Source of the DNA: JBNKZU01 sp050301795
GTDB taxonomy: Bacteria > Pseudomonadota > Gammaproteobacteria > Thiohalomonadales > Thiohalomonadaceae
Direction: 5' to 3'
Assembly: GCA_050301795.1 (NCBI GenBank)
Contig: JBNKZU010000014.1
Location: 62,001 to 126,000 of the forward strand
Length of the DNA stretch: 64,000 nucleotides
The notes below the pieces were generated by a model, which saw nothing but the letters and a program-made list of their open reading frames with translations, was not told where the DNA came from and did no database searches. Of this stretch, positions 26,305-34,352 are shown piece by piece. The number at the start of each line of letters is the position of its first letter. The stretch's first letter is position 1. The translations under genes and the position numbers were made by a program.

Positions 26305-27798
26305 TTAAGTGGTTGTTTTTACAATTAGGTTAAAACCGGCAACCTTTAATAGCTCTGCTTCAATGTTCAGATCAGCTTCTGTTAATGGATGCTCACTCAG
26401 CCACTGTTCGCCGATCGACAGGGTTATTGTGTTGCTGTTTACGCTGATTCCGATTAGCGGCACATTATCTGCACGACTTCGATGCAATAACACCGCAATG
26501 CGTATCAATACTGCTAGTCGTTTTAACTTTAGTGTTACCGATTTACCAAAGCCTTTAAAAACCGTTTTGGGAAACTTGCGACGATGTGCCCGTACCAAAA
26601 CTGCAAGATACGATTGCTCAGTTTTTGAAAACCCGGGCATATCAAGATTGGCGAGCAGATAGTAGCCGTGTTTATGATAGCCGCTGTGTGCGATACCTAT
26701 CCCGATTTCATGCAGTCTCACAGCCCATTCAAGTAGGCAACGCTTGGCACTTATATCGAAAGACCAACGATTAGCCACCTGATCAAAGAGTGATAATACG
26801 GTGATGGCTATCCTTGCTGATTGCGCTTCATCAACCTGATAGCGTTCACACAGGTTATTAATGGTTCGTTCTCGCACATCCTCTTCGCTATTGCGACCCA
26901 GCATGTCGTAGATCAAACCTTCACGTAGCGCCCAACTGGATACCGTCATTCGCTCAATCTTTAACGCGTGAAAGATACCCATTAATACAGCAGCACCTCC
27001 AGCAATCACCGGGAGCCGCTCCTCTTTTAAACCTTTTAGCTCGGTAAGTTTATCCACATGCCCTAAATCGACCATCGCATCAATAAGCTGTTTCATGCTC
27101 TGATGTGTGATTTCGTCGTTTGACCACCCCATTTGATTGACGATCTCACCAACAGCTTTAATGGTGCCAGAGGCACCTACCGCCTGATTCCAGCCAATCT
27201 TTTTGAATTTTCTTTTGTGGGGTTGTAGTTCCAGCCGTGCGGCCATCACTGCTGACTTCATACGTTCGCGGGTGATTTCGCCATCTTTAAAGAAGGTATC
27301 GCTAAAACTTACGCAACCCATATAGGTTGATTCCATATCGATTGGCTCGAAGTTTCTTCCAATGATCACCTCTGTACTACCACCACCGATATCGACGACT
27401 AAATTGGAATCATCACTCGCAGGGAGTGAGTGAGAAACACCTAAATAGATGATCCTCGCCTCCTCTACACCAGCGATAATCTCGATCGGATGACCCAGTG
27501 CTTTTTGTGCCTTCTTGATAAATGCGCGGGAGTTATTCGCTTTTCTGAGGGTGTTGGTTCCAACAGCACGAACATTACTGATCGGCAACTCTCGTAGTCG
27601 TTGACCAAAGCGCTCCAGACACTCTAAGGCTTGTTGTTGTGACGCTTCTGAAAGGTTATTTCTGCTATCAAGACCAAAGGCTAAACGAACGGATTCTCGT
27701 AGTTGATCGACCCGGAGTAGATGCCCACCTTCATCTTGAGCAATTATCATGTGGAAACTGTTTGATCCCAAATCGATTGCAGCGTAGATATTACTCAT
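26305..27798 (-). CDS. ppx: Exopolyphosphatase / guanosine pentaphosphatase family
   Basis: A 497-residue actin-fold (ASKHA) phosphatase. It begins IYAAIDLGSNSFHMIIAQ (phosphate-1 loop), has the second nucleotide loop VVDIGGGSTEVIIG near residue 143, and a C-terminal HD-like helical domain (RLHEIGIGIAHSGYHKHGYY). Ppx removes terminal phosphates from polyphosphate; the close paralogue GppA hydrolyses pppGpp, and the two cannot be separated by eye. Length suits Ppx. It may be transcribed with yeeN, 43 nt downstream. Confidence 0.93.
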   Translation of the reverse strand: MSNIYAAIDLGSNSFHMIIAQDEGGHLLRVDQLRESVRLAFGLDSRNNLSEASQQQALECLERFGQRLRELPISNVRAVGTNTLRKANNSRAFIKKAQKALGHPIEIIAGVEEARIIYLGVSHSLPASDDSNLVVDIGGGSTEVIIGRNFEPIDMESTYMGCVSFSDTFFKDGEITRERMKSAVMAARLELQPHKRKFKKIGWNQAVGASGTIKAVGEIVNQMGWSNDEITHQSMKQLIDAMVDLGHVDKLTELKGLKEERLPVIAGGAAVLMGIFHALKIERMTVSSWALREGLIYDMLGRNSEEDVRERTINNLCERYQVDEAQSARIAITVLSLFDQVANRWSFDISAKRCLLEWAVRLHEIGIGIAHSGYHKHGYYLLANLDMPGFSKTEQSYLAVLVRAHRRKFPKTVFKGFGKSVTLKLKRLAVLIRIAVLLHRSRADNVPLIGISVNSNTITLSIGEQWLSEHPLTEADLNIEAELLKVAGFNLIVKTTT

Positions 27799-27911
27799 TA
27801 CTTCACTATTCTTGACTCTATTTTTGATGCAACACTATCAGAGGATCACAGGTTTCACCAGTAAATGAGGTGGTTTGTTATGCCCTTTTTAAAACAATAT
27901 TGATTTTCTTC

Positions 27912-27942
27912 ATGATAAAAAAAGCCGGCGATTTGCCGGCTT
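27912..27942 (-). terminator. Rho-independent terminator of the peroxiredoxin gene
   Basis: On the minus strand, GAAGCCGGC-AAATC-GCCGGCTTTTTTTAT forms a GC-rich stem followed by a run of seven T, 20 nt past the peroxiredoxin stop codon. It is a textbook intrinsic terminator. Confidence 0.9.
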
Positions 27943-27962
27943 CTGATCTGATTGCGATGTGC

Positions 27963-28568
27963 TTACAGCTTTTCGGCATTCTGTGCCAGATATTCAGCAA
28001 CACCTTCGGTTGTCGCTTTCATACCACTATCGCCTTTGTTCCAACCTGCTGGGCAGACTTCGCCATGCTCTTCAGTAAATTGAAGCGCATCAATCATTCG
28101 CAGCATCTCATCAACATTACGACCAAGAGGCAGATCGTTAACAACCTGATGACGTACATCACCATTCTTATCGATCAAAAATGATGCGCGGAAAGCAACA
28201 CCTGCGGCAGGATGCTCGACGTCATACGCCTGACAGATCGCATGATTGATATCAGCAACCAGAGGATAATTAACCGCGCCGATGCCACCATCGTTGATTG
28301 CAGTATTACGCCATGCGTTATGAGTGTAGTGGGAATCGATTGATACACCAATGACCTCAACACCACGACTTTTGAACTCATCAAGACGATGATCAAACGC
28401 GATCAGCTCTGAAGGACAGACAAATGTGAAATCGAGCGGATAGAAGAAAACGACGGCATATTTGCCTTCGATCTCTTTCGCTAAATTAAAATTATCGACA
28501 ATAGTGCCGTCGCCAAGGACAGCATTAGCAGTAAAATCGGGAGCTTTACGACCTACGAGTACACCCAC
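27963..28568 (-). CDS. 2-Cys peroxiredoxin (AhpC/TSA, Prx1 type)
   Basis: A 201-residue typical 2-Cys peroxiredoxin. The peroxidatic cysteine lies in FYPLDFTFVCPSE (Cys51), the resolving cysteine in GEVCPAGW (about Cys170), and the C-terminal extension is of the Prx1 subfamily rather than E. coli AhpC. It reduces hydrogen peroxide and organic peroxides with thioredoxin or similar donors; a glutaredoxin and a thioredoxin-TPR protein lie about 2.5 kb away. It is monocistronic, with its own terminator at 27912-27942 and an AT-rich 125-bp upstream region. Confidence 0.95.
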   Translation of the reverse strand: MGVLVGRKAPDFTANAVLGDGTIVDNFNLAKEIEGKYAVVFFYPLDFTFVCPSELIAFDHRLDEFKSRGVEVIGVSIDSHYTHNAWRNTAINDGGIGAVNYPLVADINHAICQAYDVEHPAAGVAFRASFLIDKNGDVRHQVVNDLPLGRNVDEMLRMIDALQFTEEHGEVCPAGWNKGDSGMKATTEGVAEYLAQNAEKL

Positions 28569-28693
28569 GGTGATTCTCCTTTTTCGTTGTTAGATTGATG
28601 ACCTAGTAATTAGGTCGGATATAGTAACTGGTTAAATAATTATTTCAAACACTCTTTTAGAGGTTATTTCAAATAACCACATTTTCAAGGGTC

Positions 28694-29503
28694 TTAGGGT
28701 TGATTTGCATTAACAATTTGTGCAATCAGGTACCCATCGCCTCTGTTTAAGGTGTGGTTGCCTCTTGAAAAAACAAGCTCGGATCGACCCGCAAGCGTCG
28801 GTATTTGATTCATATCCTGGCTAATGGGTGAAACAACCCAATCACCATCGTCCAAAAAACCACCATCCGGACGCACGATTGAGACATAGCGCAATCTCGG
28901 ATGTGGCTGTCGATTCAACCAAAAGAGGATATTTCCGGTCTGCTCACGTGAAAGATCATAAAAAAGTCCCTGCGAACGATTAACCGACTCCGCACCAACC
29001 ATTGGCAAAAACCAGCTTGCAGGACTTTGCCCTGCAATTACCCCTAACTCGGACAAAGCGGTTCCAAGATGGGGCGATGCAATGGTAATTAGTGTCGATA
29101 CTCGATGGATCGGTTCCATTACTATCGCTAGCCGTGCTGCTACTCCACCCGCCGAGAAGCCAACCATCGTTAATTCACCGGGTTCGATCTTTTCACGGAT
29201 ATAGGAGAGATAGTCATTTATCAGCCTTGCCTGCACCATCAGGGGGGCTTCGGACGGAAGATCTATAGTGATAAATTGGTCAGCGCTTTCATGCTTTTGA
29301 CCGTTTAACGCGACCATACCTAACGGCGTGGTAATGAGGTGTCCACCATCCTGAAAGCCATTGATCATCAGCTCATGCGCCACACCGCTATAACGCCATG
29401 AATCACCACTATTGTGATAGCCGTGAACGAGAACGACCGTTTCAGCACAAGCCGCAACGCTGATAAAAAGTGTGATAACTCCAGTCAATAAACGGGCAAA
29501 CAT
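28694..29503 (-). CDS. Secreted alpha/beta hydrolase (lipase-like)
   Basis: The start at 29503 has GAGG 5 nt upstream and gives a clean signal peptide (MFARLLTGVITLFISVAACA, cleavage after the ACA region); an upstream in-frame start at 29551 would precede it with a polar segment. The mature protein begins ETVVLVHGYHNSG (oxyanion loop HG) and has the nucleophile elbow GFSAGG; a terminal SRGNHTLNRG supplies the likely catalytic His. About 269 residues in total. Probably a periplasmic esterase or lipase of unknown substrate. Its stop is 125 nt from the peroxiredoxin start. Confidence 0.78.
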   Translation of the reverse strand: MFARLLTGVITLFISVAACAETVVLVHGYHNSGDSWRYSGVAHELMINGFQDGGHLITTPLGMVALNGQKHESADQFITIDLPSEAPLMVQARLINDYLSYIREKIEPGELTMVGFSAGGVAARLAIVMEPIHRVSTLITIASPHLGTALSELGVIAGQSPASWFLPMVGAESVNRSQGLFYDLSREQTGNILFWLNRQPHPRLRYVSIVRPDGGFLDDGDWVVSPISQDMNQIPTLAGRSELVFSRGNHTLNRGDGYLIAQIVNANQP

Positions 29504-29581
29504 AACAACCTCGCTCGATTTTGATATTGAAACTTTAGAATCGAATAGCACTCATTCGATTTCATCCATTAAAGATAAAGC

Positions 29582-29616
29582 AAAAAAAATAGCGATGCCG
29601 TTAATCGACATCGCTA
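29582..29616 (-). terminator. Rho-independent terminator of the sulfur globule gene
   Basis: On the minus strand TAGCGATG-TCGATTAACGG-CATCGCTA is followed by TTTTTTTT. The perfect 8-bp stem and T8 run begin 22 nt after the stop codon of the gene at 29639-30055, which suggests a strongly expressed monocistronic message. Confidence 0.85.
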
Positions 29617-29638
29617 TCTTCCAATCGCTTAATTCTGC

Positions 29639-30055
29639 TTATTTGTTTTCAGCAGGAGCGGCAGGTGCTGGAGCCTGGCCATAAGGAGCACCATATCCAG
29701 GAGGTGGTGGTGGTGGATATGCGCCATAAGGAGCGCCATAGTATGGATAGTATCCGCCATTGTATCCGTTATAGCCGTTCCAACCGTTGTAACCGTTGTA
29801 ACCGTTGTAACCATTGCCATAACCGCTACCACGACCATTTCCGCGACCACTGAAATTCATGCTGAAATCGCCATCGCCGAACATATCGCCCATGCCGTTC
29901 CCCCATCCATTTCCATTACCCCATCCGTTGTTATTCCAGTTGTTGTTGTTCCAACCGTTATTGTTCCACGGACCTCCGCCCCACCAGGCATTTGCCTGAG
30001 ACATTGGAAGTGCGAAAAGTGCTGTGATTGCGACTACTTTAAGTAAATTTTTCAT
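29639..30055 (-). CDS. Sulfur globule-type Gly/Asn/Tyr-rich secreted protein
   Basis: A 138-residue protein with a classical signal peptide (MKNLLKVVAITALFALPMSQ.., cleavage after ANA at residue 23). The mature part is built of GWGNGNGWGNG, NGYNGYNGY and GAPYG repeats, then a proline run and a PAPAAPA tail. Composition, signal and MxxMFGDGDFSMNFSGRG-like core match sulfur globule proteins of purple and colourless sulfur bacteria, which coat periplasmic sulfur deposits. GAGAGG stands 8 nt before the ATG and a strong terminator follows, fitting high expression. Other Gly-rich envelope proteins share such composition, so the assignment rests on pattern similarity. Confidence 0.75.
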   Translation of the reverse strand: MKNLLKVVAITALFALPMSQANAWWGGGPWNNNGWNNNNWNNNGWGNGNGWGNGMGDMFGDGDFSMNFSGRGNGRGSGYGNGYNGYNGYNGWNGYNGYNGGYYPYYGAPYGAYPPPPPPGYGAPYGQAPAPAAPAENK

Positions 30056-30351
30056 ATTCTTAACCTCTCCATTATTTTCTATTTGTTGCTGTTAAGGTGA
30101 TTTTTTTATCACTTAATGTATTGCAGATTTATTTAACCAATCACCCATTTAAAGCGTCAAGCCGAAAATATTTCGTTATTAATAGTGTGTATTTACCCTG
30201 ATATTTACACATCATCGGGTGCCTGATAGCAAATTGTTTTCCTGCATCAGAGTTTTAATGGTAGATGAATCAAAACATTTGTCTATCGTTTTTTTGAATA
30301 AGCTCATGATTTAAATGGATATATTAAAGATTACTTTTTTTCACGGGTTCC
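30056..30351. promoter_or_regulatory. Upstream region of the sulfur globule gene
   Basis: The 296-bp stretch between the sulfur globule gene start and the MITE-like copy 2 is clearly AT-rich (TTTATTTAACC, ATTTCGTTATTAATAG), in keeping with a regulated promoter on the minus strand. I could not pick a -10/-35 pair with confidence and saw no ORF or RNA gene. Confidence 0.4.
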
Positions 30352-30620
30352 CTAGGGTCTGTTGGTCTTTAATATTCACCACTGTTGCTCTCCAAAAAAG
30401 AGCAATCAAAACGCGAAGAGCGATGTTTGGTTGTTCCAAATGAGCGATAAGCAACACAGAGTGATCTTTTTTTGGACGCAACCCGAAGGGACGGGACGAT
30501 TTTTCCGCCCAATGGCGTTATCAGTCGTTTATTTGGAATAACCAAATTACACTCCTTCTGCCTTATTGGACAATAAAATCGTCTCCGGCAGTGTCGAAGA
30601 TGAAAGACCAACAGACCCTA
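30352..30620. repeat. MITE-like element, copy 2 (about 269 bp)
   Basis: This is a shorter relative of the element at 18167-18557. Its ends, CTAGGGTCTGTTGGTCTTT at 30352 and the complement at 30600-30620, pair with one mismatch; the outer base of the right end is CTAA rather than CTAG. It shares the internal blocks GACGGGACGATTTTTCCGCC, the TTTGGTT..CCAAAT inverted pair and CTCCGGCAGTGTCGAAGATG with copy 1 but lacks two internal stretches of it (about 120 bp in total). No transposase is encoded. It lies between the sulfur globule promoter region and the glutaredoxin gene. Confidence 0.8.
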
Positions 30621-30692
30621 ACTCAGAAGAGATAGTGTCCATACTCATTTCGGTTCACTATAATGCACACTTTTTAAGCGTCGGAATAAACC

Positions 30693-30950
30693 ATGGCTCG
30701 TGTAAAAGTCTATAGCACCGGAACCTGTCCTATCTGTGACAAAACAAAAAGCTTACTCAAAAAGTGGAACATCCCTTTTGATGAAGCCAGAGTTGATTTG
30801 GATCGGGGGCTATTAAAAGAGATGTTAACGATCACGGATAACGCCCGCACCGTTCCACAGATTTCAATCGACGGTAAATGGATCGGCGGCTTTAGCGAGC
30901 TAACGATGATGCATATGGACGATGAACTCGAAGAACTGGTAGAGGCCTAA
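30693..30950 (+). CDS. Glutaredoxin
   Basis: An 85-residue protein with the glutaredoxin fold: active site CPIC (residues 13-16), TVPQISIDGKWIGG with the cis-Pro and the glutathione-binding GG. It is a dithiol-type glutaredoxin that reduces protein disulfides or glutathionylated targets. GGAA precedes the ATG by 6 nt. The thioredoxin-TPR gene starts 4 nt after its stop, so the two are cotranscribed. Upstream lies the MITE-like copy 2, leaving 72 bp for a promoter. Confidence 0.93.
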   Translation: MARVKVYSTGTCPICDKTKSLLKKWNIPFDEARVDLDRGLLKEMLTITDNARTVPQISIDGKWIGGFSELTMMHMDDELEELVEA

Positions 30951-30954
30951 GACG

Positions 30955-31770
30955 ATGGAATACCATGTCGATGTCACATCGGAAGATTTTGAACAGGTTG
31001 TAATACAAGGCTCGACACAGCGCTATGTTGTTGTCGATTTTTGGGCGCCCTGGTGTAGTCCGTGTAAACAGTTAAAACCACTTTTAGAAAAACTTGCACC
31101 TGAGTATGGCTTTCTTTTAGCAAAGGTGAATACTGAAGAGCATCAGGAGATCGCAACGCAATATGGTGTCAGGGGTATCCCTGATGTCCGAGTCTATAAA
31201 GATGGTCAAATCGTGACTCAATTCTCCGGTGCAAAAACTGAAAATGAACTAAGAGAGTTACTCGGTCAATTCATGCTCTCAAGTGCTGATCAATCACTAA
31301 TGGCGATCCAGCAGCTTGCTCAGGAAGGTGATCAGCAGCAGGTTATCGACGCTCTGAATCAACTCATTTCTGAGCATCCAGATAACGATAAGATCAAACT
31401 GACCGCAGCCAACTACCTCATTGAGACAGGCGATGTTGAAGGCGGTAAAAGGATCTTAAAGCACATTAAAATGAGTAGTGACTACTACGAAATGGCTCAA
31501 AACCAACTGGCGCTTGAAGGATTTCAATCGGCTTGTGCATCAATCGACCAACAAACGGGAACCGCATTAATTTACGCTGAGGCAGCTTGCGCTGCTATGC
31601 AAGGTGACTATCAAAACGCGATGGAGAAACTGATTGAGGTTTTCACCAAAGATAGAGCGTTTAATGATGGTGCTGCAAAAAAATCACTATTGGTGCTTTT
31701 TGAACTCCTTGGTCATGATCATCCACTGACAAAACAGTTCCAACGTAAATTGATGATGCTTCTCTATTAA
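30955..31770 (+). CDS. cnoX: Thioredoxin-TPR protein (CnoX/YbbN-like)
   Basis: A 271-residue protein: thioredoxin domain (about 1-105) with WAPWCSPC at residues 31-38 and cis-Pro in RGIPDVRV, then a helical TPR-like domain (about 120-270) with repeated AL..LI and hydrophobic heptads. This is the layout of CnoX (YbbN), a holdase that protects clients from oxidation and hands them to GroEL. Unlike E. coli CnoX, whose motif has Ser at the first position, the CxxC here is intact and may be redox-active. AGAGG lies 9 nt before the ATG, within the glutaredoxin stop region. Confidence 0.87.
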   Translation: MEYHVDVTSEDFEQVVIQGSTQRYVVVDFWAPWCSPCKQLKPLLEKLAPEYGFLLAKVNTEEHQEIATQYGVRGIPDVRVYKDGQIVTQFSGAKTENELRELLGQFMLSSADQSLMAIQQLAQEGDQQQVIDALNQLISEHPDNDKIKLTAANYLIETGDVEGGKRILKHIKMSSDYYEMAQNQLALEGFQSACASIDQQTGTALIYAEAACAAMQGDYQNAMEKLIEVFTKDRAFNDGAAKKSLLVLFELLGHDHPLTKQFQRKLMMLLY

Positions 31771-31841
31771 TACTTTATCGATTGCCGCGTCGCTATACGG
31801 TTTGATGTAGTGGAGATGCAGACGAGCTGTTCAGACCTTTC

Positions 31842-32666
31842 TTAATCCGTTTCTGGTTTATAGATTGCCAACAACTCAGGAACCAGATCTCGCCGCTGAG
31901 GGTTTGAGCTGATATTTCTTCGCACCTTAAAGCGGCGGAGAGATGCTCCTTTATAGTATTCCCTTGCCAGTTTTGTATCATGATTGGAGATAATCACCAC
32001 CGCACCACGTGATACGGCTGCCTTAGCTGAGGTTACAAGTTTCTGCTGATCTTCTAATAGGAATCCCTGATGTGAATAGCTTGTGAAATTACTGGTTGGG
32101 GATAGAGGGAAATAGGGTGGATCACAATAGACAACATCACCGCTCCTTGCCTCATCAATGACCGAGGCAAATGGGTTGCAACTCAACTGTGCATCTTGCG
32201 ACTTTTCAATAAATGATCGGATCGAATCCTCAGGAAAGTGTGGTCTTTTATACCGGCCAAAAGGAACATTAAAACCACCCTTGAGGTTGTATCGACATAA
32301 ACCGTTATAGCCATGGCGATTCATATAAAGAAAAATAAGTGATCGTTCATAGGTATCCTGGCTTTGGTTAAATTGCTCTCGAAGTCTGTTATAGCTTTCA
32401 GCGTTATTGTTCTGGCCATTAAAGTATTGAGATGCATCTTTGATGAACTGCTCACCATCGGTTTGAACAACTTTATAAAGATTAATCAGGTCGGGGTTGA
32501 TGTCGTTCAAAAGATAACCGGGGTAGTGGCTATTAAGAAAAACCACGCCAGAACCAACAAATGGTTCGATAAGGCGTTTCCCCTTTGGTAATACCTTTGA
32601 GATCCGTTCAAGCAGACGATATTTACCGCCCGCCCATTTAAGGAATGGACGCTTTTTAACGGTCAT
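31842..32666 (-). CDS. dam: DNA adenine methylase Dam (GATC)
   Basis: A 274-residue D12-class N6-adenine methyltransferase. It starts KKRPFLKWAGGKYRLLERI, with SAM motif I FLKWAGGK and the catalytic DPPY in VVYCDPPYFPLS; NRHGYNGLCRYN and the FGRYKRPHFPE segment match E. coli Dam. It methylates GATC, serving mismatch repair, replication timing and gene regulation. The gene has no visible restriction partner, which argues for an orphan housekeeping enzyme. A small Cys-rich gene lies 42 nt upstream on the same strand and may share its transcript. Confidence 0.95.
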   Translation of the reverse strand: MTVKKRPFLKWAGGKYRLLERISKVLPKGKRLIEPFVGSGVVFLNSHYPGYLLNDINPDLINLYKVVQTDGEQFIKDASQYFNGQNNNAESYNRLREQFNQSQDTYERSLIFLYMNRHGYNGLCRYNLKGGFNVPFGRYKRPHFPEDSIRSFIEKSQDAQLSCNPFASVIDEARSGDVVYCDPPYFPLSPTSNFTSYSHQGFLLEDQQKLVTSAKAAVSRGAVVIISNHDTKLAREYYKGASLRRFKVRRNISSNPQRRDLVPELLAIYKPETD

Positions 32667-32708
32667 TGTGATTATCTTTTTTTAGAATCCTGGAAAACAC
32701 AAACACCA

Positions 32709-32909
32709 CTATTTCGACTCATCCTTCATCTGCTGTGTTGTGCTTCTATTCGGATCGCGCCGACGAGGGCCACCGGGACGATTCTTCTCTTCATTGCTGA
32801 AGACAAAGCGACCAAAAAGGATGCAACCTTTCATTCCCGGATCACAAGGAAGATTATTAACACGCAGGCATTTGCCGTTGGCATCGTGCGGGCATCCCCA
32901 ACCACTCAT
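32709..32909 (-). CDS. Small Cys-rich protein upstream of dam
   Basis: The start at 32909 is preceded by AGGG at about 7 nt and gives a 66-residue protein. Six-tenths of it is a compact Cys region: MSGWGCPHDANGKCLRVNN, then LPCDPGMKGCILFGRFVF, four cysteines in C-x7-C-x8-C-x6-C spacing, which could bind zinc or an iron-sulfur cluster. The C-terminal third is Arg/Pro-rich and probably disordered. I believe similar short proteins exist in other gammaproteobacteria but know no function. It lies 42 nt before dam on the same strand. Confidence 0.68.
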   Translation of the reverse strand: MSGWGCPHDANGKCLRVNNLPCDPGMKGCILFGRFVFSNEEKNRPGGPRRRDPNRSTTQQMKDESK

Positions 32910-32921
32910 ATCACACCCTAT

Positions 32922-32950
32922 TTCAACTCGATAAAAGAGGGCATTATAAT
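32922..32950 (+). promoter_or_regulatory. Putative sigma70 promoter for the gene at 32979
   Basis: TTCAAC (32922-32927) and a perfect TATAAT (32945-32950) are separated by 17 bp. A transcript would start near 32957, which supports a start codon after that point for the gene on the plus strand. Confidence 0.5.
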
Positions 32951-32978
32951 CATAAAATTGATCGCTGACTGCCAGATT

Positions 32979-33380
32979 GTGTATACAGTACATCACCGGA
33001 ATCCTGATTATGGAGAAAACCCATTGGCTGACATTCGCTTTTCACAAATTGAGATAGGAACTGAATTTAGTTTTCAAGGTGATACCTATCGCAAGAGTAC
33101 GCCACTACTTGCGGTGAAGACCCACAACAATCAACAACGAATGATTCCGCGCTCTTCCTTGGTTGAACTTTGTACCTCTACTGAAAAGCAATCACCAACT
33201 GAACCTGTAGCAGCAGATGTTGCCCTGAACGCGGATGAGGTTAACCAGATAATTGATTCTTTAATGAAAAGGTATGACCAGCTCCTGGAACAACTGGTCA
33301 CACCAGACAATGCCGATCTGATTCGAGCGGAGTTATCTGAAATATCACGTTATCGACAGGCGTTATTACTAAAACGCTAA
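32979..33380 (+). CDS. Conserved hypothetical protein, function unknown
   Basis: With a GTG start at 32979 the protein has 133 residues; the frame stays open upstream to 32886, but that would overlap the divergent Cys-rich gene and its probable leader, and a TATAAT at 32945 argues for the shorter form. The N-terminal half looks like a small beta domain (IEIGTEFSFQGDTYRKS), the C-terminal part is helical (EVNQIIDSLMKRYDQLLEQL). No signal peptide, no metal motif. I do not recognise it. It converges on the phosphoesterase gene with a 4-nt stop overlap. Confidence 0.55.
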   Translation: MYTVHHRNPDYGENPLADIRFSQIEIGTEFSFQGDTYRKSTPLLAVKTHNNQQRMIPRSSLVELCTSTEKQSPTEPVAADVALNADEVNQIIDSLMKRYDQLLEQLVTPDNADLIRAELSEISRYRQALLLKR

Positions 33381-34204
33381 TCGATCTCATCAAGATATTG
33401 TTTCACCGCATCAGCAACACTCAACTCACCACTCTCCATAGCCGGATAGAAGCGCGACATCCACGGACCAAGAAAAACGGATGAGTGGCGCAGTTCCCGA
33501 TAGATGATTTGCGGTATGAGTCCTGCTTCGTCCAGAAATCCACTCTCTCTGAAATCGCGTTCAGCTTGAGCCTTGTCATAACTTACGCGGCGGATCTCAC
33601 CTTGCCAGCCTGTAGAAGTAACATAGAAACGACCATACGAGGAGCGTGGATCCTTATCAAACGGCTGTCCCACCGAGCCGGTATTCACATAGACAACATC
33701 ATTGATAGTGCGAATGAAAGGGCGATGGGTATGGGAGACGATATAGAGCGCGTGTTCATTCGACAATCTCTCAAGCAACTCTTCATCGCTCGACTCAGGC
33801 AACACACCACGACGGTTACTAATCATCGAAGCGTGGGTAACGTGGATATCTCCGGCACTTGTTGAATAATCAAGATGATCTTGCCAGTTCGTCAGCTCAT
33901 CGACCCTATCCCCTAACTGTTTATAACTCCAGTAGGTAAACTTTTTTAAATCAAACAGCGGATCATCCATCTGCTGAGTATTATCATGAAAGCTCAGAAT
34001 AAAGGTTTCATGATTCCCTCTAATTCGCGTCGCATCAGGCAGGTAGCGATCCATCATCTTTAGTGCATCAAGACTGTAGGGTCCACGATTGACCACATCA
34101 CCGTTAATGATGACGTGATCAGGCTGCCATGACTCAAGATCCTCTATCACAGCGGAAAAGGCAGGAAGATTTCCATGGATATCTGATAATACGGCCAATT
34201 TCAT
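33377..34204 (-). CDS. Calcineurin-like metallophosphoesterase
   Basis: A 275-residue protein with the full metallophosphoesterase signature: DIHGN (8-12), GDVVNRG (35-41), GNHE (71-74) and, towards the C-terminus, HTHRPF, plus NTGSVGQP. The short layout fits the YfcE/Ser-Thr phosphatase-like bacterial branch. The substrate could be a phosphodiester, a nucleotide or a phosphoprotein; no partner gene narrows this down. It is monocistronic. Confidence 0.85.
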   Translation of the reverse strand: MKLAVLSDIHGNLPAFSAVIEDLESWQPDHVIINGDVVNRGPYSLDALKMMDRYLPDATRIRGNHETFILSFHDNTQQMDDPLFDLKKFTYWSYKQLGDRVDELTNWQDHLDYSTSAGDIHVTHASMISNRRGVLPESSDEELLERLSNEHALYIVSHTHRPFIRTINDVVYVNTGSVGQPFDKDPRSSYGRFYVTSTGWQGEIRRVSYDKAQAERDFRESGFLDEAGLIPQIIYRELRHSSVFLGPWMSRFYPAMESGELSVADAVKQYLDEID

Positions 34205-34352
34205 CGGGGCATTCTTTTAAATGTTACGATTTAGATACTTGAATTGGGTAGATTAGCGGTTAATACAACCACAGGCCATCAATAGTGCGGTCATCGTTAA
34301 AAAAAGTTATATTCCAACGCATGATAACAATACCAGAAGACAGATTCAGGAT

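Noticed and set aside
27870..28184. A 104-codon plus-strand frame over the peroxiredoxin gene
   Set aside because: It runs through the terminator hairpin and the conserved Prx C-terminus on the other strand.
29770..29815. Short direct repeats that might be taken for a CRISPR array
   Set aside because: They are contiguous 9-bp codon repeats encoding NGY in the sulfur globule protein, without spacers.
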